From Allorhodopirellula heiligendammensis (lineage in GTDB: Bacteria; Planctomycetota; Planctomycetia; Pirellulales; Pirellulaceae), in contig NZ_SJPU01000003.1 in assembly GCF_007860105.1 (NCBI RefSeq), forward strand, positions 186,001 to 250,000: a stretch of DNA of 64,000 nt, written 5' to 3'. Positions 16,915-27,222 of this stretch are shown in pieces (positions within the stretch are counted from its first letter, which is position 1; each line of letters opens with the position of its first letter). The notes below the pieces were generated by a model. The model was not told the origin of the DNA. It ran no database searches and saw only the letters and a program-made list of their open reading frames with translations. A program made the position numbers and the translations under genes.

Positions 16915-17502
16915 TTACTCGTTTTCTTGAAGCCAACGCGTTTTAATGCAGTTGGCCAGCCGCAGGCGTGCGCGATGCAGCAGCACCCACAGATTCGACG
17001 CACTGATCTCCAATTCCTTACAAATTTCTGCGGATTCCAAACCCTCCACCTCTCGGAGCATGAATGCCCCGGCCTGCCGCTGCGGTAGGTTTCCCAAGCA
17101 CGTTTGGAATATTGGCCAGAACTCCTTCCTGTCCACCGCATCAAGAGGTTCCAACAAAGTTTCGCGAACGTTCTTCTTCCAACTCCCATTGCGATCAAAA
17201 AATGAATCCCACGGATCGGGAACTTCGAGTCCGTCTAAAGGTGACACGCGATTTCGCTGGCGAATGAAATCGATAATCTTGCGTTTAAGAATTCCCATCA
17301 GCCAACCCTGTCGGGATCCAACGCCAGAAAACTGGTCGTGATGCTCCAATCCAGCCAAAAAGGTCTGCTGCACCACGTCCTCGGCCGCCTCTGGATCCCG
17401 CAGTCGTGAGAGCGCATAACGATAGAGAGAATCGCCAAATTCGTCGACCCACATCGAAGCATCAGCGGGAGGGCTAGGGAGGCGTTTTGCGGTTTGCTTC
17501 AT
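16915..17502 (-). CDS. ECF-type RNA polymerase sigma factor
   Basis: 195 residues from ATG 17502. Region 2 includes YRYALSRLRDPEAAEDVVQQ and WLMGILKRKIIDFIRQ. Region 4 includes LPQRQAGAFMLREVEGL and ASNLWVLLHRARLRL. It lacks sigma regions 1 and 3, as expected for ECF sigma factors. The frame is open to 17583, but that would overlap the divergent gene at 17570. It is followed by a small anti-sigma-like gene, and 281 bp further on the arsenic gene run begins on the same strand, so it may drive that operon; no recognition sequence was identified. Confidence 0.87.
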   Translation of the reverse strand: MKQTAKRLPSPPADASMWVDEFGDSLYRYALSRLRDPEAAEDVVQQTFLAGLEHHDQFSGVGSRQGWLMGILKRKIIDFIRQRNRVSPLDGLEVPDPWDSFFDRNGSWKKNVRETLLEPLDAVDRKEFWPIFQTCLGNLPQRQAGAFMLREVEGLESAEICKELEISASNLWVLLHRARLRLANCIKTRWLQENE

Positions 17503-17569
17503 CAGTTTTAAATGAGCGAAAACGGTGGTAATCCGCCAAGATTCGCAAGTTTGTTGAGCGTGGTACCCT

Positions 17570-18031
17570 ATGTCAGCTGCCATCCGCAGCTCGCTGGGCG
17601 AGCAGTGGACGCCTGTCCGTGATTTTCCGGCCCCCGCCCCAGACGAGCGTCGACTGAGGCTGCAAACGCGACAGTTTCCGCGGAGCTTACGTTTTGAAAC
17701 GAAGCCCAGCAGTGATCAAAGATGGGAATTGCGTTTGGTTCCCAAACCGCTTCATGAGTACGCTGACGAAAATGCCGGCATCAAGTACGGGGCGATTTTC
17801 GGGTTCTGTCAGGGAACCGATACGGAATTGCTGGTCTTGATCGAGGCACGCGACAACGGGGACAAGCAGGCATGGCAATACGCGATCGCACCATTGAGCG
17901 ACTATCCCATCACCGCAGACCTTGCCGACGGCAGCACCTGGAAATCGCCCGACGGGACGATCAACGAAAACGGAAAACCGCATTTCTGGAGTTTCGTCGA
18001 AAAGCGTCCCAAGCCTGACTTTGAAAAGTGA
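17570..18031 (+). CDS. Conserved planctomycete hypothetical protein, possibly N-terminally truncated
   Basis: 153 residues. The central part WELRLVPKPLHEY, YGAIFGFCQGTDTELLVLIE and WQYAIAPL matches a motif (L-R-L-L-P-x-P-L-Y-R-Y ... GTDPE-x-L-x-L-I-E-A-R) I recall from the C-terminal half of longer exported planctomycete proteins. No signal peptide is present here, so the ORF may be a 5'-truncated copy. Function unknown. It is divergent from the ECF sigma gene with a 67-bp spacer that presumably holds both promoters. Confidence 0.5.
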   Translation: MSAAIRSSLGEQWTPVRDFPAPAPDERRLRLQTRQFPRSLRFETKPSSDQRWELRLVPKPLHEYADENAGIKYGAIFGFCQGTDTELLVLIEARDNGDKQAWQYAIAPLSDYPITADLADGSTWKSPDGTINENGKPHFWSFVEKRPKPDFEK

Positions 18032-18108
18032 AGGCATGTCGAGGTGGGATGTGCCACGCGAGTGCGCCCCCCTCCTTGAGAATCTGTCCCGCTAAGTCGT
18101 GCTGGGAA

Positions 18109-18402
18109 TTACAGCTTGGTCAGCGGCGGGTTGCTGCGAACGATCTCACCGGAGTCCGATACTTTCAAATAATATGACGCCCCGATGTGGACACGTGTGG
18201 AGAACACAGAGTCTCCCGTTGACTCCAGCTTCTCCCACATGTTGACCCGGTAGTTACCGTTGTGGTGCCGGCAGACTTCCACGCGTTCCAGGCCGGGGGG
18301 CCGACCGGTTTTCTCCAAAATCTGCGATTTGATGGTTTCGGTGTGGTCTGATTCCGCCGCAGAGTCATCTTTCTGCGGGGCTGCTTGATCGACTTTTGCC
18401 AT
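18109..18402 (-). CDS. Small conserved hypothetical protein
   Basis: 97 residues from ATG 18402, which has GAGG about 6 bp upstream; the open frame to 18636 lacks such support. The N-terminus is charged and disordered (MAKVDQAAPQKDDSAAES). The core VEVCRHHNGNYRVNMWEKL with RVHIGASYYLKV looks like a small alpha/beta fold. No family function recognised. It lies 190 bp downstream of the DUF1559 gene on the same strand. Confidence 0.6.
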   Translation of the reverse strand: MAKVDQAAPQKDDSAAESDHTETIKSQILEKTGRPPGLERVEVCRHHNGNYRVNMWEKLESTGDSVFSTRVHIGASYYLKVSDSGEIVRSNPPLTKL

Positions 18403-18592
18403 AATTTCCTCGGCCAATGAGATACGGTGATAGGCCCGACTGTATCGTAAAAACGCCTGGTTCGATACGCGGGCCCACCCATTATGGACGAAGCGACTCA
18501 GTCGCGGCGGTCTGGTTCCAGCGACCGCCTCTCCCGGGAGGCGGTTACCTCCGCGAGGAGCTCGATGTGGAATTTGTGGAACGAATGAGCGT

Positions 18593-19807
18593 TTAAAAGT
18601 CACCCTGCAGCGTTTCACTGCTGCCTCGCGTGCCAAGACTTCCCCAAAGTCCGAACGGACTGCCAGAACCGGGAGGCAGGTAGTTGTGAATCGTCACTTG
18701 CGCAGAATTCACGTTTCCAGCTTCGATCGAATCCGTAATGAACTTGACGGCTCCGTCACCCATCAGAACATGAGCGCCACCTTGGTGGCGACTGCTGATC
18801 GACGCGAGGTATTCCTCGTGATAGTTGCCGTGGTGGCAGGTTTCGCTATTGGGAGGCAACATCGTGAAAAACGCTGAGTAGAGCGCATTGGCCGCCATCC
18901 ATTTCGATCCTCGACGGTCTTCGATCGATGCCGTAATGGATTGCGTGGGACTCCAGAACTGCGGACGCGCTGGATCGATTCCGCCACGACATCGCAGCAG
19001 ACCGCCCACGTCCCACTGGGCGGCCGTGCGTCCGCCTGCACTCGCTGGTGTCGATCGAATGTCGTTGTCGCCGAGATCTGTCATGATCTCTCCGCACATT
19101 ATCGTATTGGATAAACCGTCGAGGATGTCTCGGAAGGCCATTTTCTTGCGATAAACGAAAGCCCCACGTGATGCCGCCTGGACGTAACTAACATGCGTTG
19201 CGTCGGAGATGCCAGCCTGGTTCACATACGATTCGGCATCACGGGTAGCATGATTCGCATCGCCCCAGCAAGCTGCGTAGTTCGTTCGCCCCAAGCTGGG
19301 TAACCCCTTCCCCGGATCGCTTGGGCAGCGATATCCAGCAACATCAGTGATCCAGGGGTCGTAGGGATTCGCGCTCAGGACTGCGACCGTCGTCGTCGGC
19401 AGTGGCCCCATTGCCTGCCAAACCAATCCACCGGTGGTCACATAGGGATTGCTGATTTGCTGCCACAGTGCCTGCTGCTCTATGAATGGCGTGATACCAA
19501 CTAAAAAGCTGAGGCGATTATAGCTGTTACCACCACCACCAGGGGAAGCGTTGGGCGTATCGTATAGCGCACCGGCATAGTTGTACGTTCCTGTGCCTTG
19601 TAGAGGCATGTTGTCATAGGCTGCGTGGTAGTTGTGAATGGCCAAGCCAATCTGTTTGAAATTGTTGCTACAGCTCATTCGGCGGGCGGCCTCGCGAGCC
19701 GCTTGAACTGCGGGAAGCAGCAACCCCACCAAAACGCCGATGATCGCAATCACGACCAGCAGCTCCACGAGCGTGAAGCCGTTTCGATTCTGATATCTCT
19801 GAAACAT
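18593..19807 (-). CDS. DUF1559 pilin-like secreted protein
   Basis: 404 residues from ATG 19807. NGFTLVELLVVIAIIGVLVG is a type IV prepilin-like N-methylation/transmembrane signal (cleavage before F), followed by LLPAVQAAREAARRMSCSNN, the DUF1559 hallmark. The C-terminus has HQGGAHVLMGDGAV, the H-X9-DG motif. DUF1559 proteins are greatly expanded in planctomycetes and are thought to form surface or pilus-like structures. A small lipoprotein gene lies 80 bp upstream on the same strand, a pairing often seen with these genes. Confidence 0.92.
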   Translation of the reverse strand: MFQRYQNRNGFTLVELLVVIAIIGVLVGLLLPAVQAAREAARRMSCSNNFKQIGLAIHNYHAAYDNMPLQGTGTYNYAGALYDTPNASPGGGGNSYNRLSFLVGITPFIEQQALWQQISNPYVTTGGLVWQAMGPLPTTTVAVLSANPYDPWITDVAGYRCPSDPGKGLPSLGRTNYAACWGDANHATRDAESYVNQAGISDATHVSYVQAASRGAFVYRKKMAFRDILDGLSNTIMCGEIMTDLGDNDIRSTPASAGGRTAAQWDVGGLLRCRGGIDPARPQFWSPTQSITASIEDRRGSKWMAANALYSAFFTMLPPNSETCHHGNYHEEYLASISSRHQGGAHVLMGDGAVKFITDSIEAGNVNSAQVTIHNYLPPGSGSPFGLWGSLGTRGSSETLQGDF

Positions 19808-19887
19808 TAAATAAGCACCCAAATATAAAGGATCTGAAATTGGCAATTCCAATGCCTCCGCGTACCTACGCGACGCATTGTGTCAAT

Positions 19888-20055
19888 TCAATCGGTGATG
19901 TCGGTGGATGCTGCGGGGTCGAGTTTCAGGTCACCATGTTGTTCCACATGGGCTTTCATCTCATCCTCCGTCGCGACGACGCCACCCCCATCACCACAAC
20001 CAACAACAAGGCTCAAGAGAACAAGTAGTAGCGAAAAATGACCTAATCGAATCAT
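19888..20055 (-). CDS. Small lipoprotein paired with DUF1559
   Basis: 55 residues from ATG 20055: MIRLGHFSLLLVLLSLVVGC gives a lipoprotein signal with lipobox LVVGC, followed by a short Gly/Asp-rich mature chain (EMKAHVEQHGDLKL). The open frame reaches 20199, but that extension carries no signal sequence. It is short for the lipoproteins that accompany DUF1559 genes, yet no frameshift is evident. Function unknown. Confidence 0.65.
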   Translation of the reverse strand: MIRLGHFSLLLVLLSLVVGCGDGGGVVATEDEMKAHVEQHGDLKLDPAASTDITD

Positions 20056-20454
20056 TCGAGACACTTTATGTAAGCGAAAAAGTTTATATCTTGGCATTGA
20101 AAACCGGCTGGCCAGCAAAGTAGCGGCGTCGGTTAAAGAAAATCCTCGAACCTGGGGCAATCTGCGCTCGGTGCCCCCGTCGATGCGATGCCCGCCCAAC
20201 GCTGGAAGTGGCAGCCAACGATTCAGATCGTTTCCCCAGACGCCATTCGCACCACCTCCGGCTAGCCTGCGGTTACAATTGGCAGGTGTTCATCGAGCAA
20301 ACGCATCGCGATGGGCGATGTTTCGTATTCGCTGTTTCGTATTGGCTGCCTGTTGATGTACTTAGCCGATGCGCCCGCGAGGCAGTGCATCCCGTCGATG
20401 GCTTCCTTCTCGGGTGCATGTCTCATTTACTTCCAGCTGAGAGTCGTTTCATTC
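20056..20454. other. Intergenic between divergent lipoprotein and sulfatase genes
   Basis: 399 bp. The sulfatase frame is open from 20311, but that extension has no signal-peptide or family sequence. The region presumably carries two divergent promoters. No RNA gene or repeat was seen. Confidence 0.35.
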
Positions 20455-21876
20455 ATGATTTCTTACGATTGTCGAAATCGGATAGTTTGGGTTTCGATTT
20501 TTCTCCTGGCCGCGATAACGAGCGCGGCAGCCGAAGAACAACGTAGACCCAATGTCATATTGATGATGAGCGACGACCAAGGGTGGGGCGACGTTGGATT
20601 CAATGGGAATGCCGACGTCATGACTCCCAACCTGGACTCGATGGCCGCGGCGGGCGTGCGGTTTAATCGATTCTACGCGGCGGCCCCGCTCTGTTCACCT
20701 ACTCGAGGTAGCTGTTTAACGGGTCGCTTTCCATTTCGTTTCGGTATTCTGGCGGCACACACCGGGGGAATGCGGGTAGGCGAGATAACCATCCCTGAAA
20801 TGTTTCGCAAGCAAGACTATGCCACGGGCTTCTTTGGCAAGTGGCATATTGGCTGGGTCAAACCTGACGAAGTCGGCACCCGCGGCTTTTACTCGCCGCC
20901 ATCGCACCACGGATTCGATGAGTATTTCGCGACGACGAGCGCAGTACCGACCTGGGACCCGACGGTGACTCCCGCAGATTGGGGCAGTTGGGGTGGTGAA
21001 CCCGGCCAGCCGTGGAAAGGTGGCTTTCCGTATGTTCATAACGGCGTCGAAGCCAAGGAGAATCTTGATGGAGATGACAGCCGTGTGATCATGGATAGGG
21101 TGATCCCGTTCGTGGAGTCTCATGCGGACGCGCCGTTTTTCGCGACGGTCTGGTTTCACGCACCACACGAGCCCGTGGTCGCAGGAGAATCATACAAGCA
21201 GCCGTACCGTAAGTTTGGCAAAGCGCGTCAGAACTATTATGGCTGCATCACTGCCATGGACGAGCAGATTGGCCGATTGCGTGCAAAGCTTCGTGAGTTA
21301 GGCATTGAAAAACGCACGTTAATTTTCTTCTGCAGCGACAATGGTCCCGCGGATGGTTTAGCGAAGAAAGGTGTTGCGTCGGCAGGACCTTTCAAAGGCC
21401 ATAAACATACGATGTACGAAGGCGGCGTGTTGGTACCGGCCTGTGCGGAATGGCCGGGTGTCATCCCTGCCGGTGGGGCGACCAGCGTTCGCTGCAGTAC
21501 AGTTGATTTCCTGCCCACGATCGCCGCCCTGACGAACAACAAGAAATCGCAGAAAGACTCGCGGCCAATCGATGGAATCAATTTGATGCCCGTGATCCAC
21601 GGGGAAGTATCCCAGCGTCCCATTCCACTGTTTTTCGGATATCGACGCCTCCATCAAGGAATCGATGGCCAAGCGTTGATCGCTGGCAACTGGAAAATTT
21701 TGCGGGAAGCTAAGAAAAATGGTCGCGTTCGGCTCTATAATCTGGCCGAGGATCCCTTTGAAGAGCACGATCTCGCGGATCAGTTTCCAGCGCGTGCTGA
21801 GCAGATGGGCAGGCAGTTGAGCGACCTGGATGCAAGCTGTCAACGAAGCCGCGATGGCGCGGATTACCGCTATTAG
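20455..21876 (+). CDS. Exported Cys-type sulfatase
   Basis: 473 residues. A signal peptide runs from [20 protein letters not shown] to the AAA region. The core opens [16 protein letters not shown] (metal-binding Asp pair), then [12 protein letters not shown], the formylglycine motif C-x-P-x-R with Cys to be matured by a sulfatase-modifying enzyme. FFGKWHIGW and [11 protein letters not shown] supply further active-site residues. Family S1 sulfatase, likely acting on sulfated polysaccharide in the periplasm or outside. Start 20455 was chosen because the earlier ATG at 20311 adds a stretch unlike any sulfatase. The DUF3500 gene follows after 11 bp, so the two are probably cotranscribed. Confidence 0.9.
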   Translation: MISYDCRNRIVWVSIFLLAAITSAAAEEQRRPNVILMMSDDQGWGDVGFNGNADVMTPNLDSMAAAGVRFNRFYAAAPLCSPTRGSCLTGRFPFRFGILAAHTGGMRVGEITIPEMFRKQDYATGFFGKWHIGWVKPDEVGTRGFYSPPSHHGFDEYFATTSAVPTWDPTVTPADWGSWGGEPGQPWKGGFPYVHNGVEAKENLDGDDSRVIMDRVIPFVESHADAPFFATVWFHAPHEPVVAGESYKQPYRKFGKARQNYYGCITAMDEQIGRLRAKLRELGIEKRTLIFFCSDNGPADGLAKKGVASAGPFKGHKHTMYEGGVLVPACAEWPGVIPAGGATSVRCSTVDFLPTIAALTNNKKSQKDSRPIDGINLMPVIHGEVSQRPIPLFFGYRRLHQGIDGQALIAGNWKILREAKKNGRVRLYNLAEDPFEEHDLADQFPARAEQMGRQLSDLDASCQRSRDGADYRY

Positions 21877-21887
21877 AAAGAAGTGCA

Positions 21888-23048
21888 ATGCTTAGAAAAA
21901 TTGGATGGATCACGTTTCCGCTCGTCGCGGTCTTGGGTACTTGTGTTGTCGTGTACTCACAGCGACCAGGGGCTCGATCGGGCAACAATCCAACCACGGA
22001 CGACCCTTTCGTCGGCATTACGACGTCCGAAGGTATTCGACCGGAATTATTTTCGATCAAATCCACCGGGGTATCGACCGAGCCTGTTCGCGACGCCGCC
22101 AAGGCATTCCTGGCGGGTTTGAGCGAAGAGCAGCGTCAGCGGACGGTCTTTCCTGTCGACGATTCCGAATGGCGTCAGTGGGACAATCGGCATCGACCGA
22201 AGCGACAAGGCGTTGGGTTCGACGAGATGTCCGCTGAACAAAGAACGCTGGCTTTCGAACTGTTCGGCGAGAGTCTGAGCGCTAAAGGGCTGAAGAAAAC
22301 CCAGGATATGATGAAGCTCAATGGCACGCTCGCAGAACTCGCCAACAACTTCGACGAGTACGGCGAGTGGTTGTACTGGATCACGGTCATGGGCGAACCG
22401 TCCGATACCGAGCCGTGGGGTTGGCAGCTCGATGGGCACCACGTCGTCGTCAACTATTTCGTGCTAGGTGACCAAGTGGTTATGAGCCCAGTGTTCATGG
22501 GAGCGGAGCCGGTGGAAGCCAAAGCTGGAAAATTCAAAGGTACGATTGTCATGCAAGACGAGCAGAACGAAGGGTTGGCATTCATGCTGAGCTTGACCGA
22601 TGACCAGCGGTCCAAGGCTATTTTGATGAAGGACAAGAACGGCAATAACAACTTGACGGAGGCGTACAAGGACAACATTGTGCTCGATTATGCCGGTATC
22701 ATCGGAGCGGAGCTTAGCGATGAGCAGAAGAGCGGACTGTTGAGCTTGATCGAAGAATACGTGGGCAACATGCGTGACGAACACGCGGAGATCCGCATGT
22801 CGGAAGTGAAAGAGCACTTGGACGAAACTTACTTTGCTTGGATCGGCGGAACTACCGACGATAGCGTCTACTACTATCGGATTCACAGCCCCGTGGTCTT
22901 GATCGAGTTCGATCATCAACGTCGGGTTGCACCGTTTCGGACCGCCGAACCCACACGCGATCATATCCATACGGTGATCCGAACTCCCAATGGGAATGAT
23001 TATGGCAAAGATCTGTTAAGACAGCACTACCATACTCACCCTCACTGA
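21888..23048 (+). CDS. Secreted DUF3500 family protein
   Basis: 386 residues. It has an N-terminal hydrophobic segment ([20 protein letters not shown]), then a DUF3500 domain recognisable by [11 protein letters not shown], the W-x-W-Q-L-D-GHH segment [23 protein letters not shown] and the C-terminal [18 protein letters not shown]3500 proteins are His-rich and probably metal-binding; no reaction is established. It lies 11 bp after the sulfatase. Confidence 0.87.
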   Translation: MLRKIGWITFPLVAVLGTCVVVYSQRPGARSGNNPTTDDPFVGITTSEGIRPELFSIKSTGVSTEPVRDAAKAFLAGLSEEQRQRTVFPVDDSEWRQWDNRHRPKRQGVGFDEMSAEQRTLAFELFGESLSAKGLKKTQDMMKLNGTLAELANNFDEYGEWLYWITVMGEPSDTEPWGWQLDGHHVVVNYFVLGDQVVMSPVFMGAEPVEAKAGKFKGTIVMQDEQNEGLAFMLSLTDDQRSKAILMKDKNGNNNLTEAYKDNIVLDYAGIIGAELSDEQKSGLLSLIEEYVGNMRDEHAEIRMSEVKEHLDETYFAWIGGTTDDSVYYYRIHSPVVLIEFDHQRRVAPFRTAEPTRDHIHTVIRTPNGNDYGKDLLRQHYHTHPH

Positions 23049-23186
23049 TCGAATCCGCCTCACCGGCAGGTATGCCTTCTTCAGCGGGAAACTGCTCAAT
23101 ATTGGCGGATTGGCCTTGGTACGGTATCGCTCGGGCGCATCGATTGGTGCGTGCCCGATTGGTGTGGGCCCGATCGGCCGGCATTA

Positions 23187-24689
23187 TCAGCCTCCCGCAG
23201 CGAGGGAATGCAGATACTCCTCCAAGTTAGTGTAGCCATCGCTGTCGGTATCGCTATTAGGGCCGGTGCCGAGTGAGCCAAACGTCTGGGTTTCCCAGGC
23301 GTCGGCAATTCCATCGTTATCCCGGTCACTGGGGACCTCCGTCATCTCCTGAAGTTGCGGCCAGCCGCCCACGTCGTGGGGGTCACTAACGAACCGGCCG
23401 GTGCCGCTGAGTAGCTCGCCAAACAGCCGCGTGTCAACGGAATCTTTGACTAGATTAGCGCCAGCATTGGCGATGACACCGTCTCTGATGGCGGTGGGCG
23501 ACATGGTAGCGGTGTGCTGTAACGGGAAGTCGAAGGGGGTGATTGATTGCCAGGCAGCCGGGGCGGGTTCCTGCATATAAACGCCGCAACCGGATTCACA
23601 ACCGATTGCGTCCCACTCGGGAGTACGCTCTGACGGGCGCTTGCTGTTTATATTTCCTCGCGCGTACGCTGTCACACCATGGTTAAGAGCGATCGAGTAT
23701 CGCGAGCTAGAGGTTTCGGGGCCTGCAATGTGATAGTTGTTGATCAAGTTGACCGCGACGGGGGATCCGTTATCGGAAAACACGGTGCCAAAGGAACCGA
23801 AATTGTAGACCAGATTATTGACCAGCTCGAACTTCGTGCCACCGCCGACGCCCCCTCCCACCAAGGGATTTCGCTGATTGTTGTGAGCAAAGAGGTTGTT
23901 ATAGAAGGTCACTTCGCTACTGCCGTTTCCAATCAGAGGCCCCATCGAGTGCGGGTTGGGATAGGCGGCGTGATTGGGATCGGTGGTGTAGGCGTGGGTG
24001 CTGTTATAAAGAGCTTCCGAGAAGATGCAATTTTGGAAGGTCATCCGGGAGGGGCCATAAGGGTTGACCAGCTCATCGGTGCTCCAGGAAAAGCTGCAGT
24101 GGTCAAAGATGAAGTCGGTGCCGGATCCTGTTAGCAACAGGTTGTCACCATCCACCTCGGGAGCCAGACCAGGGCCGCGGCGGAATCTCAAGTATCGGCA
24201 AATGATGTTGCTGCTGCCTGATACCGTCACCAATGTATTGGAGCTCGTGCCCTGGTTGATTTTTAAGGTGATCCCCTCGCCGCCATTGCGGAAGGCGGTT
24301 TCGCCCGCGATCGTTTTGTCCGATGAAATGTTGACGCGACTTTGCAGATTGATGGTGCCAGCCACTTCAAAGAGGACGTAGGCGGCGCCGTCTTTCTGCA
24401 GTGCTGACCGCAGACTTCCGACCCCCGCATCATTCAGATTCGTGACCTTTCTAACCTCGCCGCCACGGCCACCGGTAGCGTAGCTCCCCCAACCCAGGGC
24501 GTGGGGGAAGGCGGGCAAGTGGGCGCCCGCCGGGTGAGGCCTTTCTCGATGGACATCGGAACTGATCGGGTTGTCATCACCCCAACTGATCGAGCAGGCG
24601 AAACAGAGCAGCCCCAAGGTGGCCGCGGGATTGGCCCAGGATCGGTTCATGTGCTGTTCTTCCGGCGAATTAGGGTTGGGGTTGATCAC
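23187..24689 (-). CDS. Secreted pectate-lyase-like beta-helix protein
   Basis: 500 residues. A signal peptide lies after the second Met (start 24650 is equally likely). A right-handed parallel beta-helix of the pectate lyase type follows, with YATGGRGGEVRKVTNLNDAG, IAGETAFRNGGEGI, ICRYLRFRRG, FIFDHCSFSWSTDE and NNLFAHNNQRNP. The C-terminus carries calcium-binding repeats like thrombospondin type 3/dockerin (DRDNDGIADAWE and DTDSDGYTNLEEYL). It should cleave or bind uronic-acid polysaccharides outside the cell. Convergent with the DUF3500 gene. Confidence 0.87.
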   Translation of the reverse strand: MINPNPNSPEEQHMNRSWANPAATLGLLCFACSISWGDDNPISSDVHRERPHPAGAHLPAFPHALGWGSYATGGRGGEVRKVTNLNDAGVGSLRSALQKDGAAYVLFEVAGTINLQSRVNISSDKTIAGETAFRNGGEGITLKINQGTSSNTLVTVSGSSNIICRYLRFRRGPGLAPEVDGDNLLLTGSGTDFIFDHCSFSWSTDELVNPYGPSRMTFQNCIFSEALYNSTHAYTTDPNHAAYPNPHSMGPLIGNGSSEVTFYNNLFAHNNQRNPLVGGGVGGGTKFELVNNLVYNFGSFGTVFSDNGSPVAVNLINNYHIAGPETSSSRYSIALNHGVTAYARGNINSKRPSERTPEWDAIGCESGCGVYMQEPAPAAWQSITPFDFPLQHTATMSPTAIRDGVIANAGANLVKDSVDTRLFGELLSGTGRFVSDPHDVGGWPQLQEMTEVPSDRDNDGIADAWETQTFGSLGTGPNSDTDSDGYTNLEEYLHSLAAGG

Positions 24690-24972
24690 GATTTGTCAAA
24701 ACGAGTTACTGCAAGTAATCCGAGGCGACGCTTGACCACGTCTTGCCGATGCGAATGTTATCAAGTTCTACGGGATCACAGTGCTTGGAATACAGACGCA
24801 ACGATGGAGGGCTTTCGCGCTCAGGCGGGATCCATCGAGCCGCAACAGGTAATCGCAACAGCCGTCCGAGTTTGGAATCAATTTCTCGGGATTTTTCAAA
24901 ATTCGCAGCATCGACTCCAGCTCTCAGTCATGTAGGCGACCAATCTTTCCACCGATGGGTGAGCAAATGAGC

Positions 24973-26109
24973 TCAGTGGGTAGATCCGTCGAGCTGCCAG
25001 CGAACCAAGGTGACCAACTGTGAATGCTCGATGCCGGTCTCGAATAGCGATTGCGGATCCGTGATTGGCACGACCCCCGCGACCATCCAGTGGCCTGCTT
25101 CGCCACGGACCACCGTTTTCAGTCCCGCGGTGCTGAGTTCCAACCGCTCGACTTCGATTCCATCAGCAACCTTGACCGTTGTCGGCTCTTCTGGAGCCGA
25201 GATCATTTGTAGGTTCAGTTGAATTCGTGTCTGGTTTTGCGGGTCGCCGACGTCGACTCGCAAATCGCCAGTGATGCCGGTCGTGACTGTCTGAATGACC
25301 GGTTGATAACCAATGTTTCGGCGAGAGGAATCCGTCAATGTCATGCCCATTCCAGGCTGGTCACCTACGACTGGAGTGACGCTCGCGGTGAAGGTTCGCT
25401 CGACTCCCGACGACATGTGTGCGGTGTGATGGTTCTCGCAACGGATTGAAATCTGATAGGCGTCCTGTTGGCCAGCCATTGTTTTTAATTGTTCCGCCGT
25501 CAATTCCGGCACATCCAGCGGTGATCCTTCAGCGAGCTGCACCATAACGACGTCGACGCGGACCAACGGCAACGATTCACGGCCGGCTCGCAAACCGTCC
25601 AGCAAGGCCAGCACGCGGGCCTGCGTGGGAGCATCAGCGGTGACAATCAGCTGATTCCCTAGTCCGCTGCAGACGGGCGTATTCCGATGTTCTGAAGCAC
25701 CGTTAGTGGCCACGCCATGCGTCTCATATCCATTCGCATCGATTGTCTGGGATCTTGCCTGAGTCCCAGACGCTTGAGGAAAAGCGTGGAGCTCGATGAG
25801 CGATTGCAGAACCTGATTAGTAATCGTGTCGCTGGCGAGACCACTGGAGGACGCGCTAATCGCGCCGTAGCCCATGCCGCCGCCCATCCCTCCGCCGCCC
25901 ATTCCACCCATGTGCGTCGCGACGCGCCCACTACTCGATTGGGGAGATTCAAGCGGTTGGTCGACCAACTCACTGACGTCGTACAGCTTCGTTTCGTAAC
26001 CCTCGGGTTTATCCTCAGCTCTTCCCGATGAACTAAGAATGGCGAGCGTGACCGAGATGAACGCAATCATGGAAAGTCGAACAGTGGGCGTCAAACTGTG
26101 GGGTGTCAT
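24973..26109 (-). CDS. Secreted hypothetical protein with Gly/Met-rich linker, secretin-like features
   Basis: 378 residues; start supported by GGAG 7 bp upstream. Signal peptide MIAFISVTLAILSSSGRA, then KLYDVSELV, a Gly/Met-rich linker (GGMGGGGMGGGMGYG, residues 68-82), and a domain with LIVTADAPTQARVLALLDGL. That last segment resembles the N0/N1 modules of planctomycete secretin-like proteins, in which two variables are compared for redundancy. The C-terminal half is beta-rich and carries no secretin pore domain. Function not recognised. It is 249 bp upstream of nothing on its own strand, so likely monocistronic. Confidence 0.6.
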   Translation of the reverse strand: MTPHSLTPTVRLSMIAFISVTLAILSSSGRAEDKPEGYETKLYDVSELVDQPLESPQSSSGRVATHMGGMGGGGMGGGMGYGAISASSSGLASDTITNQVLQSLIELHAFPQASGTQARSQTIDANGYETHGVATNGASEHRNTPVCSGLGNQLIVTADAPTQARVLALLDGLRAGRESLPLVRVDVVMVQLAEGSPLDVPELTAEQLKTMAGQQDAYQISIRCENHHTAHMSSGVERTFTASVTPVVGDQPGMGMTLTDSSRRNIGYQPVIQTVTTGITGDLRVDVGDPQNQTRIQLNLQMISAPEEPTTVKVADGIEVERLELSTAGLKTVVRGEAGHWMVAGVVPITDPQSLFETGIEHSQLVTLVRWQLDGSTH

Positions 26110-26358
26110 CTAACTTCTCCAAAGGGGGGCGAGGGAACCACTTTATCTTATCAAAGTAGATTAAGGGTCACGCGCGACGGCCCATGGAAAATGATTTCTC
26201 GGCCTACACCTGGCTCCACAAAAACCTGACCCAACGTAGCGTTCGTGTGACACAGACCTCGTCAAGGAAAACGCGAATCATCAGGCATCCCATGCAATGC
26301 GAGCAGCGACAAAACTACTCGCGCTCTTTATCGAGCTGCGGGAGGGCGGCCTCTCGTA

Positions 26359-27222
26359 CTATTTCTTTTGGAGAAGTTTGGTGTCGACCAACCAATCGCA
26401 CATCCGCTGCGGCCATTCACCAGCGGCGGTGGTTGAGTCTGGACGAAACCCAAAGCCGTGGCTGGCATTGCTGTAGATGTGCATTTCGCAGGGCACGTTG
26501 GCTTCTTTGTATTGCAGGTAGACCTTGGCCATCCCGATGGAAATGTCGTCGCGATCATGAAATCCGAAGGCAATGAACGCGGGCGGCATCCCGGGCTGCA
26601 CCGTGAACGTGCCTGATTTGCCTGGATAGATCAGTCCTTGGAAGTCGGGTCGGCTGCTGACTCGTTCAATCGGGTCGTCACTCTGCGGGTCTCCGTCGAC
26701 AGGGTGCATTGCGGAATAGGCCGCCAGCTCGCCGCCGGCTGAGAAGCCCACGATACCAATCCGACTGGGATTGATTTTCCAAGTTTCGGCATTGGCTCGG
26801 ACCATGCGAATGGCGCGGCGAGTGTCATCCATCGCGTCACCTTCCAGGGTGTAGGGCGAACCAGGTTCACGACAAAGTCGGTATCGCAACACAAATGCAG
26901 CAATACCGTGGTCCGCAAACCACTGAGCTAGTGAGTCGCCTTCATGCCCCAAGCAGAGCATTCGATGGCCACCGCCCGGAGCGATTAAAACAGCGGTGCC
27001 CGTCGATTTTCCGTCGGCGGGCAGGTAGGGCGTGATCGATGGGTGATGCACGTTGGTAAGATTGGTTCCTTGCCACTTTTCTGGTTCATGCATGCGGTCG
27101 ACGGAACCTGGAGCCCCCTCGGCCCAGAGCGGAATCTGTTGAGGTAGATCCGCCGCCAACGAATGAGCTGACCAGGCAGCAGACAGACTCAGAATTAAGA
27201 AAAACGAGCGGAAACGTGTCAT
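26359..27222 (-). CDS. Exported alpha/beta-hydrolase (esterase)
   Basis: 287 residues with signal peptide MTRFRSFFLILSLSAAWSAHSLA. The oxyanion region AVLIAPGGGHRML and nucleophile elbow GFSAGGE place it in the BD-FAE/acetyl-xylan-esterase-like branch. SHGFGFR supplies the catalytic His and HDRDD a likely Asp. Planctomycetes use such enzymes to deacetylate plant or algal polysaccharides. It lies 162 bp downstream of the AraC regulator gene on the same strand and may be controlled by it. Confidence 0.85.
   Translation of the reverse strand: MTRFRSFFLILSLSAAWSAHSLAADLPQQIPLWAEGAPGSVDRMHEPEKWQGTNLTNVHHPSITPYLPADGKSTGTAVLIAPGGGHRMLCLGHEGDSLAQWFADHGIAAFVLRYRLCREPGSPYTLEGDAMDDTRRAIRMVRANAETWKINPSRIGIVGFSAGGELAAYSAMHPVDGDPQSDDPIERVSSRPDFQGLIYPGKSGTFTVQPGMPPAFIAFGFHDRDDISIGMAKVYLQYKEANVPCEMHIYSNASHGFGFRPDSTTAAGEWPQRMCDWLVDTKLLQKK

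Noticed and set aside
23141-23179. 15-bp imperfect tandem repeat (CGATTGGTGNGTGCC type) between the DUF3500 and pectate lyase genes
   Set aside because: Only two diverged copies and a partial third; too weak to call a feature.
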